This document shows positions 47,828 to 56,061 of a stretch of DNA of 64,000 nucleotides, piece after piece. The notes below the pieces were generated by a model, which was not told the origin of the DNA, did no database searches, and worked only from the letters and a program-made list of their open reading frames with translations. The first letter of the stretch is position 1. Each line of letters opens with the position of its first letter. Source of the DNA: Yinghuangia seranimata. Lineage in GTDB: Bacteria; Actinomycetota; Actinomycetes; Streptomycetales; Streptomycetaceae. The DNA lies in the NCBI RefSeq assembly GCF_029953285.1, contig NZ_JASAOI010000024.1, forward strand, positions 1-64,000, in the 5' to 3' direction. Position numbers and translations under genes: made by a program.

Positions 47828-47912
47828 GAGCCCCGACGAGCCGAGGCCCGACGAGCCGAGGCCCGACGAGCCGAGCCCCGACGAGCCGAGCCCCGACGAG
47901 CCGAGGTCTGAC
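47828..47912. repeat. 15-bp tandem repeat array
   Basis: Five full units of GAGSCCCGACGAGCC (third position C or G varies) run from 47828 to 47902, and a decaying sixth follows. The array begins 3 bases after the DinB-fold stop codon. The rest of the gap to 48250 holds no convincing gene. Expansion of a simple repeat is the likeliest cause; the units also contain short self-complementary CGAGC/GCCGAG parts. Confidence 0.8.
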
Positions 47913-48250
47913 GGGCGGGGGCGACGGGCGGAGGGCGGATGAGCCGCGAACCGGGGCGACGCCCTGGCGGGCGGATCGGCGGACGGATGGACGGGCGACC
48001 GGCGTACCGCCGAGGGCCCCCGACGCAGGCTCCGAGCGCACCAGGTACCGGCAGAGGGCCAGCTGTGCGGAGTGCCCCGAGCTGTCTCCCCGCAGCGCTC
48101 TCAGCCGCCGCCGCTCGCCCGCTGTTCTGCGGTCGAGCTCGGTGAGCCGGAAGCGCAGCGCCGGTTGGGAGACGCCGCCCGCACGCGGCGACATCGCGCG
48201 TGGGCTGGAGGAACTGCCGGCGGGGATGCTCGGCGCCGACTGGCGTCTCG

Positions 48251-48628
48251 TCAGGCGGTGGGCGCGGGGCGGAAGATCAGTGCGGCGGTGGCCAGCAGGA
48301 GTGCTCCGCAGGTCGCCTGCTCGCCGATCATCCAGCCGGGCAGCGGCAGGAAGAACAGCACGGCGACGAAGGCGACCAGCGGGATCGCGACCACGATCCG
48401 CAGGCGGAGCAGGGCGCGTTCGTCGCCCGACACGGCCCGGGTCGCGAAGAGGAACGTCAGGACCGACGTGACCGCGACGATGACCCCGCGGACCCACGCC
48501 TCGGGCGTGACGCGCGACGGTGCGACGGCCGACAGGACGGCCAGGGTGACGACGGTGAGCAGGCTGAGCGTGAGGTAGGCGCCGACGATCCGGCGGGCGG
48601 TGCGGCGGGTCTCGATGGCGGTGGTCAT
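48251..48628 (-). CDS. Four-helix integral membrane protein
   Basis: A 125-aa protein with four predicted membrane segments (about 14-35, 45-63, 76-94, 99-118: IVGAYLTLSLLTVVTLAVLS, VRGVIVAVTSVLTFLFA, LRIVVAIPLVAFVAVLFFLP, GEQATCGALLLATAALIF). No transport motif. ATG 48628 overlaps the stop of the TetR gene (ATGA), so it is coupled to that regulator and is its likely target. Function unknown. Confidence 0.75.
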   Translation of the reverse strand: MTTAIETRRTARRIVGAYLTLSLLTVVTLAVLSAVAPSRVTPEAWVRGVIVAVTSVLTFLFATRAVSGDERALLRLRIVVAIPLVAFVAVLFFLPLPGWMIGEQATCGALLLATAALIFRPAPTA

Positions 48629-49224
48629 GGGGATGCCTCTCCGGAGGTGGCTCTGTCGAAGAGCCGGATGGCTTCGGCGATGTGGTGCTCGATGTCCAGT
48701 TCCGGATGTGCTGTGAAGTAGTGCGCGGCGCCGTCGACGACGGCGCGGATCATGAGCGCGGCGACCTGGGGGTCGAACTCGCCGAACACCCCGTCGGCCT
48801 GCCCGTCGGCGAGCATCGCGCGCAGGGCCGGGACGGACACGTCGTCCTGGACGCGGCCCCCGGCGCCCTCGACGATGCGGTGCACCGCGTTGACGTGGGC
48901 CGTGTTGTCCGCGATGAAGCGCAGGTTGGAGTCGAGGTACGCGTGCAGCCGGGCCCGGTGGCCTTCGGCCGCGACGATCCGGGTGGTCATGTACGCGCTG
49001 CCCCGCTCGTACAGGGCCTCGACGACCGCCTGGTGGACGGCCTGCTTGGAGCCGTAGTGGTACAGCACAGTGCCCTTGGTGGTGCCGGCCTCGGTCGCGA
49101 TGGCGTCCAGCGATGCCGCCGCGAACCCGTCGCGGTCGAGGACGGCCACCGCCGCGGCGACGATGTCCTCCCTACGTGCCCGCTGGGTCCGGCTCAGTGG
49201 ACGGATCGCGTTTTCTGACCGCAT
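48625..49224 (-). CDS. TetR-family transcriptional regulator
   Basis: A 199-aa repressor. The N-terminal HTH is typical: RREDIVAAAVAVLDRDGFAAASLDAIATEAGTTKGTVLYHYGSKQAV. The C-terminal ligand domain (~60-199) is helical and ends with an H-rich stretch (EHHIAEAIRLF). ATG 49224 lies inside a perfect palindromic operator and has no ribosome site, which suggests a leaderless or near-leaderless mRNA. It probably represses itself and the coupled membrane protein gene; ligand unknown. Confidence 0.88.
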   Translation of the reverse strand: MRSENAIRPLSRTQRARREDIVAAAVAVLDRDGFAAASLDAIATEAGTTKGTVLYHYGSKQAVHQAVVEALYERGSAYMTTRIVAAEGHRARLHAYLDSNLRFIADNTAHVNAVHRIVEGAGGRVQDDVSVPALRAMLADGQADGVFGEFDPQVAALMIRAVVDGAAHYFTAHPELDIEHHIAEAIRLFDRATSGEASP

Positions 49225-49251
49225 GGTCAGAGCATGAACCGGGCGGTCAGA
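49214..49251. promoter_or_regulatory. TetR operator overlapping its own start codon
   Basis: TCTGACC (49214-49220) and GGTCAGA (49225-49231) form a perfect inverted repeat around GCAT, which includes the complement of the TetR ATG. A further GGTCAGA lies at 49245-49251, exactly 20 bases on, on the same face of the helix. Confidence 0.65.
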
Positions 49252-49444
49252 TTTCCACCACCCTCCCCGCGGTTTCTTTGCCGACCCATGGAGGTTCGAA
49301 ATCCTCTGCGTTGCAGGGGTGTTGGAGTCGGCCGAAGGCTCCGGGCCGCGCGGGGGACCGCCCTCCGGGCGCGGTGACCTCGACGGACGTCTCCCGCGGC
49401 GGGCTACCGTGAGGGCCACCCGGACCACAGACGAGAGGTTGGAC

Positions 49445-50161
49445 GTGTCCCTCGACGAGATCGCCGCATCGGTGCGCGTGGACCCGGCCGTGCACGCGCT
49501 GCGCCCCGACTTCGCGGTGCTCGTGATCGCCGCCGACGGCCTGCCGGGCGGGCCCGCCGACGCGTGGTCGCGCGGCCACCTCGAGGCGGCCGCCGAGTCC
49601 GCGGCCGAGGCGCTCGTGGCGGTCGGCGACGTGACGGCCGAGCCGCACATCGCGGCGTGGCGCGCGGCGTACGCCGCCTTCGGCGCCAAGCCCGGCCGTA
49701 CGCGCAACAGCGCCGAGGCGCTCATCCGGCGCGCCGACGCGGGGCTGCCCGAGGTCAACGCTCTCGTCGACGTCTACAACGCGGTCAGCGTCGCGCACCG
49801 GCTCCCGGTGGGCGGCGAGGACCTGGACGGCTACGCCGGCAGCCCGCGGCTCGTGCGGGCCGCGGGCGACGAGGTGTTCGACACGGTCGCGGGCGGAGAG
49901 CCGGCCGTCGAGCACCCCGACGCGGGCGAAGTGGTGTGGCGCGACGACAAGGGCGTCACATGTCGTCGCTGGAACCACAGGCAATGTGTCCGCACGCGCA
50001 TCACCGAGGACACGACCCGGGCGCTGTTCCTGCTCGAACGCCTCGACCCGATGCCGCTGGACGCACTGCACGCGGCCGGTGACGACCTGGTCGCGCGGCT
50101 GCGCGAGCGGGCACCGGAACTGCGGGCGGCGGTACGGCTGATCGGTCCCGCCGCCGACTAG
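49445..50161 (+). CDS. B3/B4 tRNA-binding-domain protein
   Basis: A 238-aa protein, beginning (GTG) MSLDEIAASVRVDPAVHALRPDFAVLVI. It matches the free-standing B3/B4 domain family related to the editing domain of PheRS beta: HIAAWRAAYAAFGAKPGRTRNSAEALIRRADAG, LPEVNALVDVYNAVSVAHRLPVGGEDLDG, and VTCRRWNHRQCVRTRITEDTTRALFLLE. It may hydrolyse mischarged tRNA or bind tRNA, which is family inference. GTG 49445 has GAGAGG 6-8 bases upstream. It is divergent from the TetR gene. Confidence 0.85.
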   Translation: MSLDEIAASVRVDPAVHALRPDFAVLVIAADGLPGGPADAWSRGHLEAAAESAAEALVAVGDVTAEPHIAAWRAAYAAFGAKPGRTRNSAEALIRRADAGLPEVNALVDVYNAVSVAHRLPVGGEDLDGYAGSPRLVRAAGDEVFDTVAGGEPAVEHPDAGEVVWRDDKGVTCRRWNHRQCVRTRITEDTTRALFLLERLDPMPLDALHAAGDDLVARLRERAPELRAAVRLIGPAAD

Positions 50162-50164
50162 GTC

Positions 50165-50467
50165 TCAGGCCTTGCGGTCCGACAGCGCGTACGCCGCAAC
50201 GGCGACCGTGCCCGACACCGCGAACACCGCCGGCCACGCGCCGATCTTCTTCGCCAGCGGGTGCGACGCGCCGAACGCGGCGAGGTAGAGACCGGTCAGG
50301 CCGGCCGCCGTCGGCGCCCCGGCCCGCGCCTTCCACTCGCGGGCGGCCACTCCGCCCGCGGCGGCGAGGACGGCGCCGCCCAGCGGGCGCACCTTGGTGA
50401 ACCGCGCCGTGGCGTACCCGCCGACCAGCCCGGCGGACGCGACGACGGCAGTGGGGATGCGGGCCAT
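50165..50467 (-). CDS. Small hydrophobic glycine/alanine-rich protein
   Basis: A 100-aa protein, MARIPTAVVASAGLVGGYATARFTKVRPLGG. It has three or four moderately hydrophobic segments (AVVASAGLVGGY, GGAVLAAAGGVAA, AAGLTGLYLAAFG, AWPAVFAVSGTVAVAAYAL) and is probably a membrane protein. AGGAG is 7-8 bases upstream of ATG 50467 and excludes the longer reading to 50530. It converges on the B3/B4 gene with 3 bases between the stops. Function unknown. Confidence 0.7.
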   Translation of the reverse strand: MARIPTAVVASAGLVGGYATARFTKVRPLGGAVLAAAGGVAAREWKARAGAPTAAGLTGLYLAAFGASHPLAKKIGAWPAVFAVSGTVAVAAYALSDRKA

Positions 50468-50581
50468 GGGCGTACTCCTGTTCACAACACGACTGCACGG
50501 CGAGCGGGCCCGCCGAAAACGGGCCACCACGAACCTAACCCGCCCGCGGGCCGCCGGGTTCCGCAGGTCTCCCCGGCAGGC

Positions 50582-51145
50582 TCAGCCGGCGCGCCGGGTG
50601 CACAGGACCAGGCCCTCGCCGTCGGCGAGTTCGCAGGTGAGCAGGTCGGGGTGCGTGACGAGCGTCTCGCGTACCGCGGCCTGGTTCACGCGGTGCTCAT
50701 CGGACCACCGGTCGAGCGGCGTCATGTCGTCGACGAGCAGCACGCCGCCGGGTTCCAGTGCGGCGATCGTGAGGTCGAGGCCGGTCCACTTGCCGCCGGG
50801 GGCGTCGGCGTAGACCAGGTGGAACGTGCCGAGTCCCGGCAGGAGTTCGACGGCGTCGCCGGTGCGGAGGGCGACGTAGGAGGGCCACGCGTTGTCGGCG
50901 GCGCGGGCGGCGACGGCCTCGTCGTACTCGACGCTCGTCACCGTCGCGTCGGTGCGGCCGCCGAGCCCCGCGACCAGCGCGGCCGTCCCGACGCCGGTCC
51001 CCGTTCCGAGCTCGAGGATCCGGCCGCCGCTCGGGACGGCCGCGGCCAGGACGGCCAGCAGCCGTCCCACGGTGTCGTTGCTGGAGAGCGTGAAGCCGAG
51101 GTCACGGGCGTGCTGGTGGGCGCGTTCGCGCAGCGTCGGGGTCAT
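50582..51145 (-). CDS. O-methyltransferase-like SAM-dependent methyltransferase
   Basis: A 187-aa class I methyltransferase. The SAM-binding motif is ILELGTGTGVGTAAL (about residues 43-57), followed by VTSVEYDEAVAARA (acidic loop) and FHLVYADAPGGKWTGLDLTIAALEPGGVLLVDDM. The order and size fit small COMT-like enzymes; substrate unknown. ATG 51145 (MTPTLRERAHQHARDLGF) is the family-like N-terminus, though the ribosome site is weak. It lies 77 bases beyond the MFS exporter gene on the same strand. Confidence 0.85.
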   Translation of the reverse strand: MTPTLRERAHQHARDLGFTLSSNDTVGRLLAVLAAAVPSGGRILELGTGTGVGTAALVAGLGGRTDATVTSVEYDEAVAARAADNAWPSYVALRTGDAVELLPGLGTFHLVYADAPGGKWTGLDLTIAALEPGGVLLVDDMTPLDRWSDEHRVNQAAVRETLVTHPDLLTCELADGEGLVLCTRRAG

Positions 51146-51222
51146 CAGCCGATGATCCCGACCGCGCGCGGGCCCTGGCCAGCGGGTTTCCGGCCTGCCC
51201 GTCGCCGCGCCGGCTCTTTGTC

Positions 51223-52440
51223 TCAGGCGTCGACCAGGTCGCGGGAGGGCGTGTTCCGCGCGATCTCGACCGAGCCGCGCCCCGTCCGCCGCTCCAGCCG
51301 GGCCGAGGTGAGCGCGAGGCCGAGCGCGACCGCGGCCATCAGGGCGCCGACCCAGTTCGGGGACGTGTAGCCGAGCCCGCCCGCGATCACCAGCCCGCCG
51401 AGCCACGTCGCGAGCGCGTTGCCGAGGTTGAACGCGGCGATGTTGCCGGACGAGGCCAGCGTCGGCGCACCGGCGGCCTGGTCCATCACGCGCTTCTGCA
51501 GCGACGGCGTGGTCGCGAAGCCGAACGCCCCGACGAGGAAGACCGTCACCGCGGCGGCGGGCTTGTTGTGCGCGGTCAGCGTGAACAGCGCGAGCGTCGT
51601 GCCGAGGCCGATCAGCGCGACGTACAGGCTCGGCATGAGCGCCCGGTCCGCGAACCGCCCGCCGGCGATGTTGCCGACGAACATCCCGGCGCCGAACAGC
51701 ACGAGCAGCCACGTCACCGCGCCGTCCGAGAACCCGGCGACGTCGGTCATCATCGGCGCGATGTAGCTGATCGCCGCGAACACGCCGCCGAAGCCGAACA
51801 CCGTCATGCCCATGGCGAGCCACACCTGGACGTTCTTCATCGAGGCCAGCTCCGCGCGCGGGCTCGGCGCGGCGGCGGGGGAGTCGGGGCGCCCGGCGTG
51901 TGCGGGGACGAGGGCGAGGATGCCCGCGAAGGCCACCGCGCCGAGCGTGGCGACGATCGTGAACGTGAGGCGCCACCCGTAGGTCTGGCCGATCCAGGTC
52001 CCGAGCGGGACACCGACGATGTTGGCGACGGTCAGGCCGCTGAACATCATGGCGATGGCGCCGGCCCGCTTCTGCGGTGCGACCAGGTCGGCGGCGACCA
52101 CCGAGCCGATCCCGAAGAAGGCGCCGTGCGCGAACGCGGCGACGACCCGTCCGGCCAGCATGACGCCGAACGTGGGGGCGACGGCCGACAGCAGGTTTCC
52201 GGCGACGAAGACGACCATCAGGCCGAGCAGCATCGGCTTGCGGGGCACGCGTATGCCGAGGATCGCGAGCAGCGGGCCGCCCACGACGACGCCGAGGGCG
52301 TAGATCGACAGGACGTAGCCGGCCGTCGGGATGGAGACGCCGAAGCTGTCGGAGACCTCGGGGAGCAGCCCCATGGGGATGAACTCCGTGGTCCCGATGC
52401 CGAAGGCGCCGATGGCCAGGGCGAGTAGCGACACAGGCAT
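51223..52440 (-). CDS. MFS transporter, DHA1 family (AraJ/chloramphenicol-export-like)
   Basis: A 405-aa protein with 12 predicted membrane helices. MFS motif A-like GRVVAAFAHGAFFGIGS, the motif G(x3)GPxL (VVVGGPLLAILG) and the linker RVPRKPMLL between helices 2 and 3 are visible. It resembles sugar/drug efflux carriers of the AraJ/CmlR type. ATG 52440 (MPVSLLALAIGAFGIGTTEF) has GGAAGGG about 9 bases upstream. It is divergent from a MarR-type regulator across a 145-bp operator region, a standard drug-efflux arrangement. Confidence 0.9.
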   Translation of the reverse strand: MPVSLLALAIGAFGIGTTEFIPMGLLPEVSDSFGVSIPTAGYVLSIYALGVVVGGPLLAILGIRVPRKPMLLGLMVVFVAGNLLSAVAPTFGVMLAGRVVAAFAHGAFFGIGSVVAADLVAPQKRAGAIAMMFSGLTVANIVGVPLGTWIGQTYGWRLTFTIVATLGAVAFAGILALVPAHAGRPDSPAAAPSPRAELASMKNVQVWLAMGMTVFGFGGVFAAISYIAPMMTDVAGFSDGAVTWLLVLFGAGMFVGNIAGGRFADRALMPSLYVALIGLGTTLALFTLTAHNKPAAAVTVFLVGAFGFATTPSLQKRVMDQAAGAPTLASSGNIAAFNLGNALATWLGGLVIAGGLGYTSPNWVGALMAAVALGLALTSARLERRTGRGSVEIARNTPSRDLVDA

Positions 52441-52471
52441 GGGGGCGACCCTTCCGGGGACGAGCGGGCGG

Positions 52472-52514
52472 TACTTGCATACGACGTTACTTGCGCACGC
52501 TGGATATTTGCAAG
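52472..52514. promoter_or_regulatory. Candidate MarR operator between exporter and regulator
   Basis: TACTTGC occurs at 52472-52478 and 52488-52494, and the inverted GCAAG at 52510-52514. They lie in the AT-richer centre of the divergent MFS/MarR intergenic region, 32 bases or more from either start. Confidence 0.5.
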
Positions 52515-52585
52515 CGCGGGATATTGCACACGTCGGGTAAAGTGGCGGGTACGACCAGGTGACCGGACGCACCAAGGAGGCACCG

Positions 52586-53050
52586 ATGCCCGGGCCCGAG
52601 ATCGGCGGGCGGCTGCTCGCCCAGGGATGGTGCGCGCTGTCACTCCTGCACGACCGCATCGACGCCCACCTCGAACGCGCGCTCCAGGCCGGGCACGACC
52701 TGAGCGTCCGCGAGTACTCGGCCCTGGTCGTGCTGACGGAGCAGAACGAGGGCGACTTCGGGCACCTGAGCATGAGCCGGCTGGCCGAGACGGTGTCCCT
52801 GAGCCAGAGCGCGACGACGCGCCTGGTCACCCGCCTCGAGGACCGCGGCCTGCTGATGCGCTACCTGTGCCCGACCGACAGACGAGGCATCTACACCAAC
52901 GTCACCGACGAGGGCCGGGCCCTGTTCGAGAAGGCGCGTGTGACGAACGACCGCGCGCTCGAAGAAGCCTTCGCCCAAGCCGAACAGGCGCCGGAACTCA
53001 GGCCGCTGGTGGCGGTCATCCGCGCGATGCAGGCCGCCGCGACGGCCTGA
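52586..53050 (+). CDS. MarR-family transcriptional regulator
   Basis: A 154-aa winged-helix regulator: LSVREYSALVVLTEQNEGDFGHLSMSRLAETVSLSQSATTRLVTRLEDRGLLMRYLCPTDRRGIYTNVTDEGRALFEKA carries the HTH and wing. The preceding and following helices form the dimer interface. ATG 52586 has AAGGAGG 6 bases upstream and is preferred over GTG 52559. It likely represses the divergent MFS exporter and itself. Confidence 0.92.
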   Translation: MPGPEIGGRLLAQGWCALSLLHDRIDAHLERALQAGHDLSVREYSALVVLTEQNEGDFGHLSMSRLAETVSLSQSATTRLVTRLEDRGLLMRYLCPTDRRGIYTNVTDEGRALFEKARVTNDRALEEAFAQAEQAPELRPLVAVIRAMQAAATA

Positions 53051-53111
53051 GGGCCTCCGACAGCGCGCTGACGCGCACGGAGCCGGGTGGTCCCGGAAAG
53101 TCCCTCGGAAA

Positions 53112-53132
53112 TCCCGACAGAAGGTGTCGGGA
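53112..53132. repeat. Inverted repeat upstream of the SDR gene
   Basis: TCCCGACA (53112-53119) and TGTCGGGA (53125-53132) are perfect arms around five bases. It lies 62 bases after the MarR stop and 88 before the SDR start, so it could be either a MarR terminator or an operator for the SDR gene. Confidence 0.5.
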
Positions 53133-53220
53133 ATGGCTGTGACCATGGGTTTCACCGGTCCTCGGCGGTGGCACCCGAGGACCGGCGGACGCTGGCGACA
53201 CACACCCGAGAGGCGGCCCC

Positions 53221-54153
53221 ATGCCGACACATTCCGACCCCCGCAGCCCGCTCAAGGACAAGGTGGCCCTCGTCGCGGGCGCCACGCGCGGCGGCGGGCG
53301 CGGCATCGCCGTCCAGCTCGGCGCGGTCGGCGCGACCGTCTACGTCACCGGGCGCACCACCCGCGAGCGGCGCTCCGAGTACGACCGGGCGGAGACCATC
53401 GAGGAGACCGCCGAACTGGTCACCGCCGCGGGCGGCACCGGCATCGCCGTCCCGACCGACCACCTCGTCCCCGACCAGGTCCGCGCGCTGACCGAGCGCA
53501 TCGACGCCGGGCACGGCAGGCTCGACGTGCTGGTCAACGACGTGTGGGGCGGCGAGCACCTGTTCGCCTGGAACAAGCCGGTCTGGGAGCACGACCTCGA
53601 CAACGGGCTGCGGCTGCTCCGGCTCGGCGTCGAAACCCACGCGATCACCAGCCACTTCGCGCTGCCGCTGCTGATCCGCAACCGCGGCGGGCTGGTCGTC
53701 GAGATGACCGACGGCACCACCGAGTACAACGCGACGCGGTACCGCAACTCCTACTTCTACGACCTGGCGAAGAACACGGTGCTGCGCACGGCGTTCGTGC
53801 TCGGCCACGAACTCGCCCCGCACGGCGGCACGGCGGTGGCGCTCACGCCGGGGTGGATGCGGTCCGAGATGATGCTCGACGCGTTCGGGGTCACTGAGGA
53901 CACGTGGCGCGACGCGCTGGCGGCGGAGCCGCACTTCGGCATCTCCGAGAGCCCGTCGTACGTGGGGCGCGCGGTGGCCGCGCTGGCCGCAGACCCGGAC
54001 GTCGCGCGCTGGAACGGCACATCGCTGTCCAGCGGACAGCTGGCGCAGGTGTACGGCTTCACCGACCTCGACGGCAGCCGCCCCGACGCGTGGCGCTACC
54101 TGGTCGAGGTCCAGGAGGCGGGCAAGCCGGCGGACGCGAGCGGGTACCGCTGA
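53221..54153 (+). CDS. Short-chain dehydrogenase/reductase (SDR) family oxidoreductase
   Basis: A 310-aa classical SDR. The nucleotide motif is AGATRGGGRGIAVQLG (a Gly-rich T-G-x3-G-x-G variant, residues ~19-34). The NDVWGG segment replaces the usual NNAG (~109-114). The active site Y-x3-K is YDLAK within NSYFYDLAKN (about residues 176-185), with a preceding MTDGTTEY. The GRTTRE segment after the second strand suggests NADP(H). ATG 53221 has GAGAGGCGG 5-6 bases upstream. Close relatives are streptomycete SDRs of unknown substrate. It is adjacent to a WYL regulator that converges on it. Confidence 0.9.
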   Translation: MPTHSDPRSPLKDKVALVAGATRGGGRGIAVQLGAVGATVYVTGRTTRERRSEYDRAETIEETAELVTAAGGTGIAVPTDHLVPDQVRALTERIDAGHGRLDVLVNDVWGGEHLFAWNKPVWEHDLDNGLRLLRLGVETHAITSHFALPLLIRNRGGLVVEMTDGTTEYNATRYRNSYFYDLAKNTVLRTAFVLGHELAPHGGTAVALTPGWMRSEMMLDAFGVTEDTWRDALAAEPHFGISESPSYVGRAVAALAADPDVARWNGTSLSSGQLAQVYGFTDLDGSRPDAWRYLVEVQEAGKPADASGYR

Positions 54154-54181
54154 CCCGGGGCGGGCGGGCGGCCGTGCCGGA

Positions 54182-55132
54182 TCAGGTGTACAGCGCGGCC
54201 GCCGCCCGCGTCGCCGCCGCGACCCGTTCGCGCAGCGCGGGCGGCGCGAGCACCTCGGCCTCCGGGCCGAACCGGAGCATCTCCAGGTAGGCGATGTCCC
54301 ACGACTCGACGGGCAGGCGCACGGTGACCCACCCGTCCGCGTCGAGCGCCGACGCCGCGGCGAGGGCGTCGGCGGCGGCGACCGGCTCGAGCAGGGTCGG
54401 CAGGTTCGCCGCCGCGAGGGGGCTCAGCCGCACCTCGGCGTGGCCGCGCACCATCGACCGCACGAACTCCTCGGAGGCCGCCTCCCAGTACGCCGCGAGG
54501 TCGAAGTCCGGGTCGCGGGTGAAGCGTTCGTCGGTGACCTCGGCGGAGCCGAAGCGGTCGACGCGGTACGACGAGACCCGGCCCGACGCACTGCGCGCGG
54601 CCACGTACCACTCGCCCGCCTTCAGGACGAGGCCGTACGGCTCCAACCGGCGCTCGTCCGCGCGCTTGCCGTACCGGCACACGAGCACCCGGTCCTCCCA
54701 CACCGCCCGCGAGACCTCGGCCAGCAGCGGCGGCGGGTCGCCGGCGCGGAACCAGCCCGGGGCGTCCAGGTGGAACCGCTGCGTCGCGGTGCCGGGCGCC
54801 TCGCCGAGCGCCGCCGCGACCTTCAGGCGGGCGGCGAGCGCCTGACCCGCGAGGCCCATGTCGCGCAACGGCCCCGGCATGCCGGACAGCAGCAGCACCT
54901 CGGCCTCGGCACGCTCCAAGCCGGTCAGCCGGCTGCGGTAGCCGTCGACGAGCCGGTAGCCGCCCGCGCGCCCGCGGTCCGCGTACACCGGGACACCGGC
55001 CTCGGCGAGCGCCGCGACGTCGCGCTGGACAGTGCGCTCGGACACCTCGAGCTCCGCCGCCAACTCGGCGCCCGTCATCTCGCGGCGGGTCTGGAGCAGC
55101 AGGAGGAGCGAGATCGCCCGGGACACGCGCAC
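54182..55132 (-). CDS. HTH/WYL-domain transcriptional regulator (YafY type)
   Basis: A 316-aa regulator, beginning (GTG) MRVSRAISLLLLLQTRREMTGAELAAELEVSERTVQRDVAAL, an HTH_11 fold. The middle holds the WYL domain (about 135-210: YGKRADERRLEPYGLVLKAGEWYVAARSASG, with the SSYRVDRF element), and a WCX-like C-terminal domain follows. Ligand unknown; WYL domains often sense nucleic acids or nucleotides. GTG 55132 has GAAGGAG 6-7 bases upstream. It converges on the SDR gene 28 bases away. Confidence 0.9.
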   Translation of the reverse strand: MRVSRAISLLLLLQTRREMTGAELAAELEVSERTVQRDVAALAEAGVPVYADRGRAGGYRLVDGYRSRLTGLERAEAEVLLLSGMPGPLRDMGLAGQALAARLKVAAALGEAPGTATQRFHLDAPGWFRAGDPPPLLAEVSRAVWEDRVLVCRYGKRADERRLEPYGLVLKAGEWYVAARSASGRVSSYRVDRFGSAEVTDERFTRDPDFDLAAYWEAASEEFVRSMVRGHAEVRLSPLAAANLPTLLEPVAAADALAAASALDADGWVTVRLPVESWDIAYLEMLRFGPEAEVLAPPALRERVAAATRAAAALYT

Positions 55133-55392
55133 GCTGCACTCCTTCCGACGAGGGACGGCTCAGGGCCCGTCCGGTGATCATGCCAGCGCCACGCCGCTGC
55201 GGGTTCCGGCTGAGACGCGAACGCTCGGCAGGGCGGTCGGACCTCGGCGGCCCCGCGTCTCTGGGGCGTCTCCCCGCCGAACGCCGCCCCCCCCCCGCCA
55301 TCGGAGGGCCCTCCGGGGTCGGCACCCGCGATATGTCCCCTATCGGCCACGTCCCGGTCCGACAGCCGCGACCGCCGGGCCATGATGGGGCC

Positions 55393-56061
55393 ATGGTGAT
55401 GCGAGTGGTGCTGGCCGAGGACTCGGTGATCCTGCGGGAAGGCATGGCGGAGCTGTTGTCGGCGCGAGGGTGCGAAGTCGTCGCGGCGGTCGGGAACGCG
55501 GAGGAACTGCTCGCGGCGGTCGGCAAGGAGCGTCCCGACGTCGCGGTCGTCGACATCCGGATGCCGCCGACGCACACGGACGAGGGCATCCGCGCGGCGC
55601 TGGAGATCCGGCGGACGTGGCCCGAGGTCGGCATCCTCGTCTTCTCGCAGCACGTCGAGACGGTGTACGCGACGCGGCTGCTGTCGGGCGACGCGGCGGG
55701 CGTCGGCTACCTGCTGAAGGAGCGGGTCGCGAACACGGCCGAACTCGTCGACGCGCTGCGCCGGGTGGCCGACGGCGGAACCGTCCTGGACCCCGAGATC
55801 GTCACGCGCCTGCTGAACAGCGGCCGCCACCGCAGCCCGGTCGACGCGCTGACCCCGCGCGAACGCGACGTGCTCGGCCTCATGGCGCAGGGGCACTCGA
55901 ACAGGTCGATCGCCGAACGGCTCGTCGTGACCGAGCGCGCGGTCGAGAAGCACGCGGCGGCGATCTTCATGAAGTTCGACCTGCCGCCGACCCCGCACGA
56001 CAACCGCCGGGTGAAGGCGGTGCTGACCTACCTGACCGAGACCTCAGACGCGGGACGGTAG
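55393..56061 (+). CDS. NarL/FixJ-family response regulator
   Basis: A 222-aa regulator. The receiver domain (1-125) has acidic residues LAEDS, the phospho-acceptor in VAVVDIRMPP (about D54) and conserved K in LLKERV. The C-terminal LuxR HTH is LTPRERDVLGLMAQGHSNRSIAERLVVTERAVEKHAAAIFMKFDL. Start ATG 55393 or 55399 (MRVVLAEDS); ribosome site weak (GGGG). Its 3' end overlaps the convergent histidine kinase gene by 18 bases, so the pair is antisense at the ends. A run of ten C at 55287-55296 lies upstream. Confidence 0.93.
   Translation: MVMRVVLAEDSVILREGMAELLSARGCEVVAAVGNAEELLAAVGKERPDVAVVDIRMPPTHTDEGIRAALEIRRTWPEVGILVFSQHVETVYATRLLSGDAAGVGYLLKERVANTAELVDALRRVADGGTVLDPEIVTRLLNSGRHRSPVDALTPRERDVLGLMAQGHSNRSIAERLVVTERAVEKHAAAIFMKFDLPPTPHDNRRVKAVLTYLTETSDAGR

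Noticed and set aside
47828-47912. CRISPR array
   Set aside because: The repeats are 15 bp, directly contiguous and have no spacers; no cas genes are in the window.
44544-48497. A 1317-codon minus-strand frame spanning several genes
   Set aside because: It is out of frame with the 843-aa protein and the DinB region, is composed of arginine-rich low-complexity sequence, and crosses a tandem repeat. No domain was seen.
55287-55296. Phase-variation tract of ten C residues
   Set aside because: It lies upstream of the response regulator start rather than inside a coding region, and a C10 run is not surprising at this GC content. Noted only in the gene entry.
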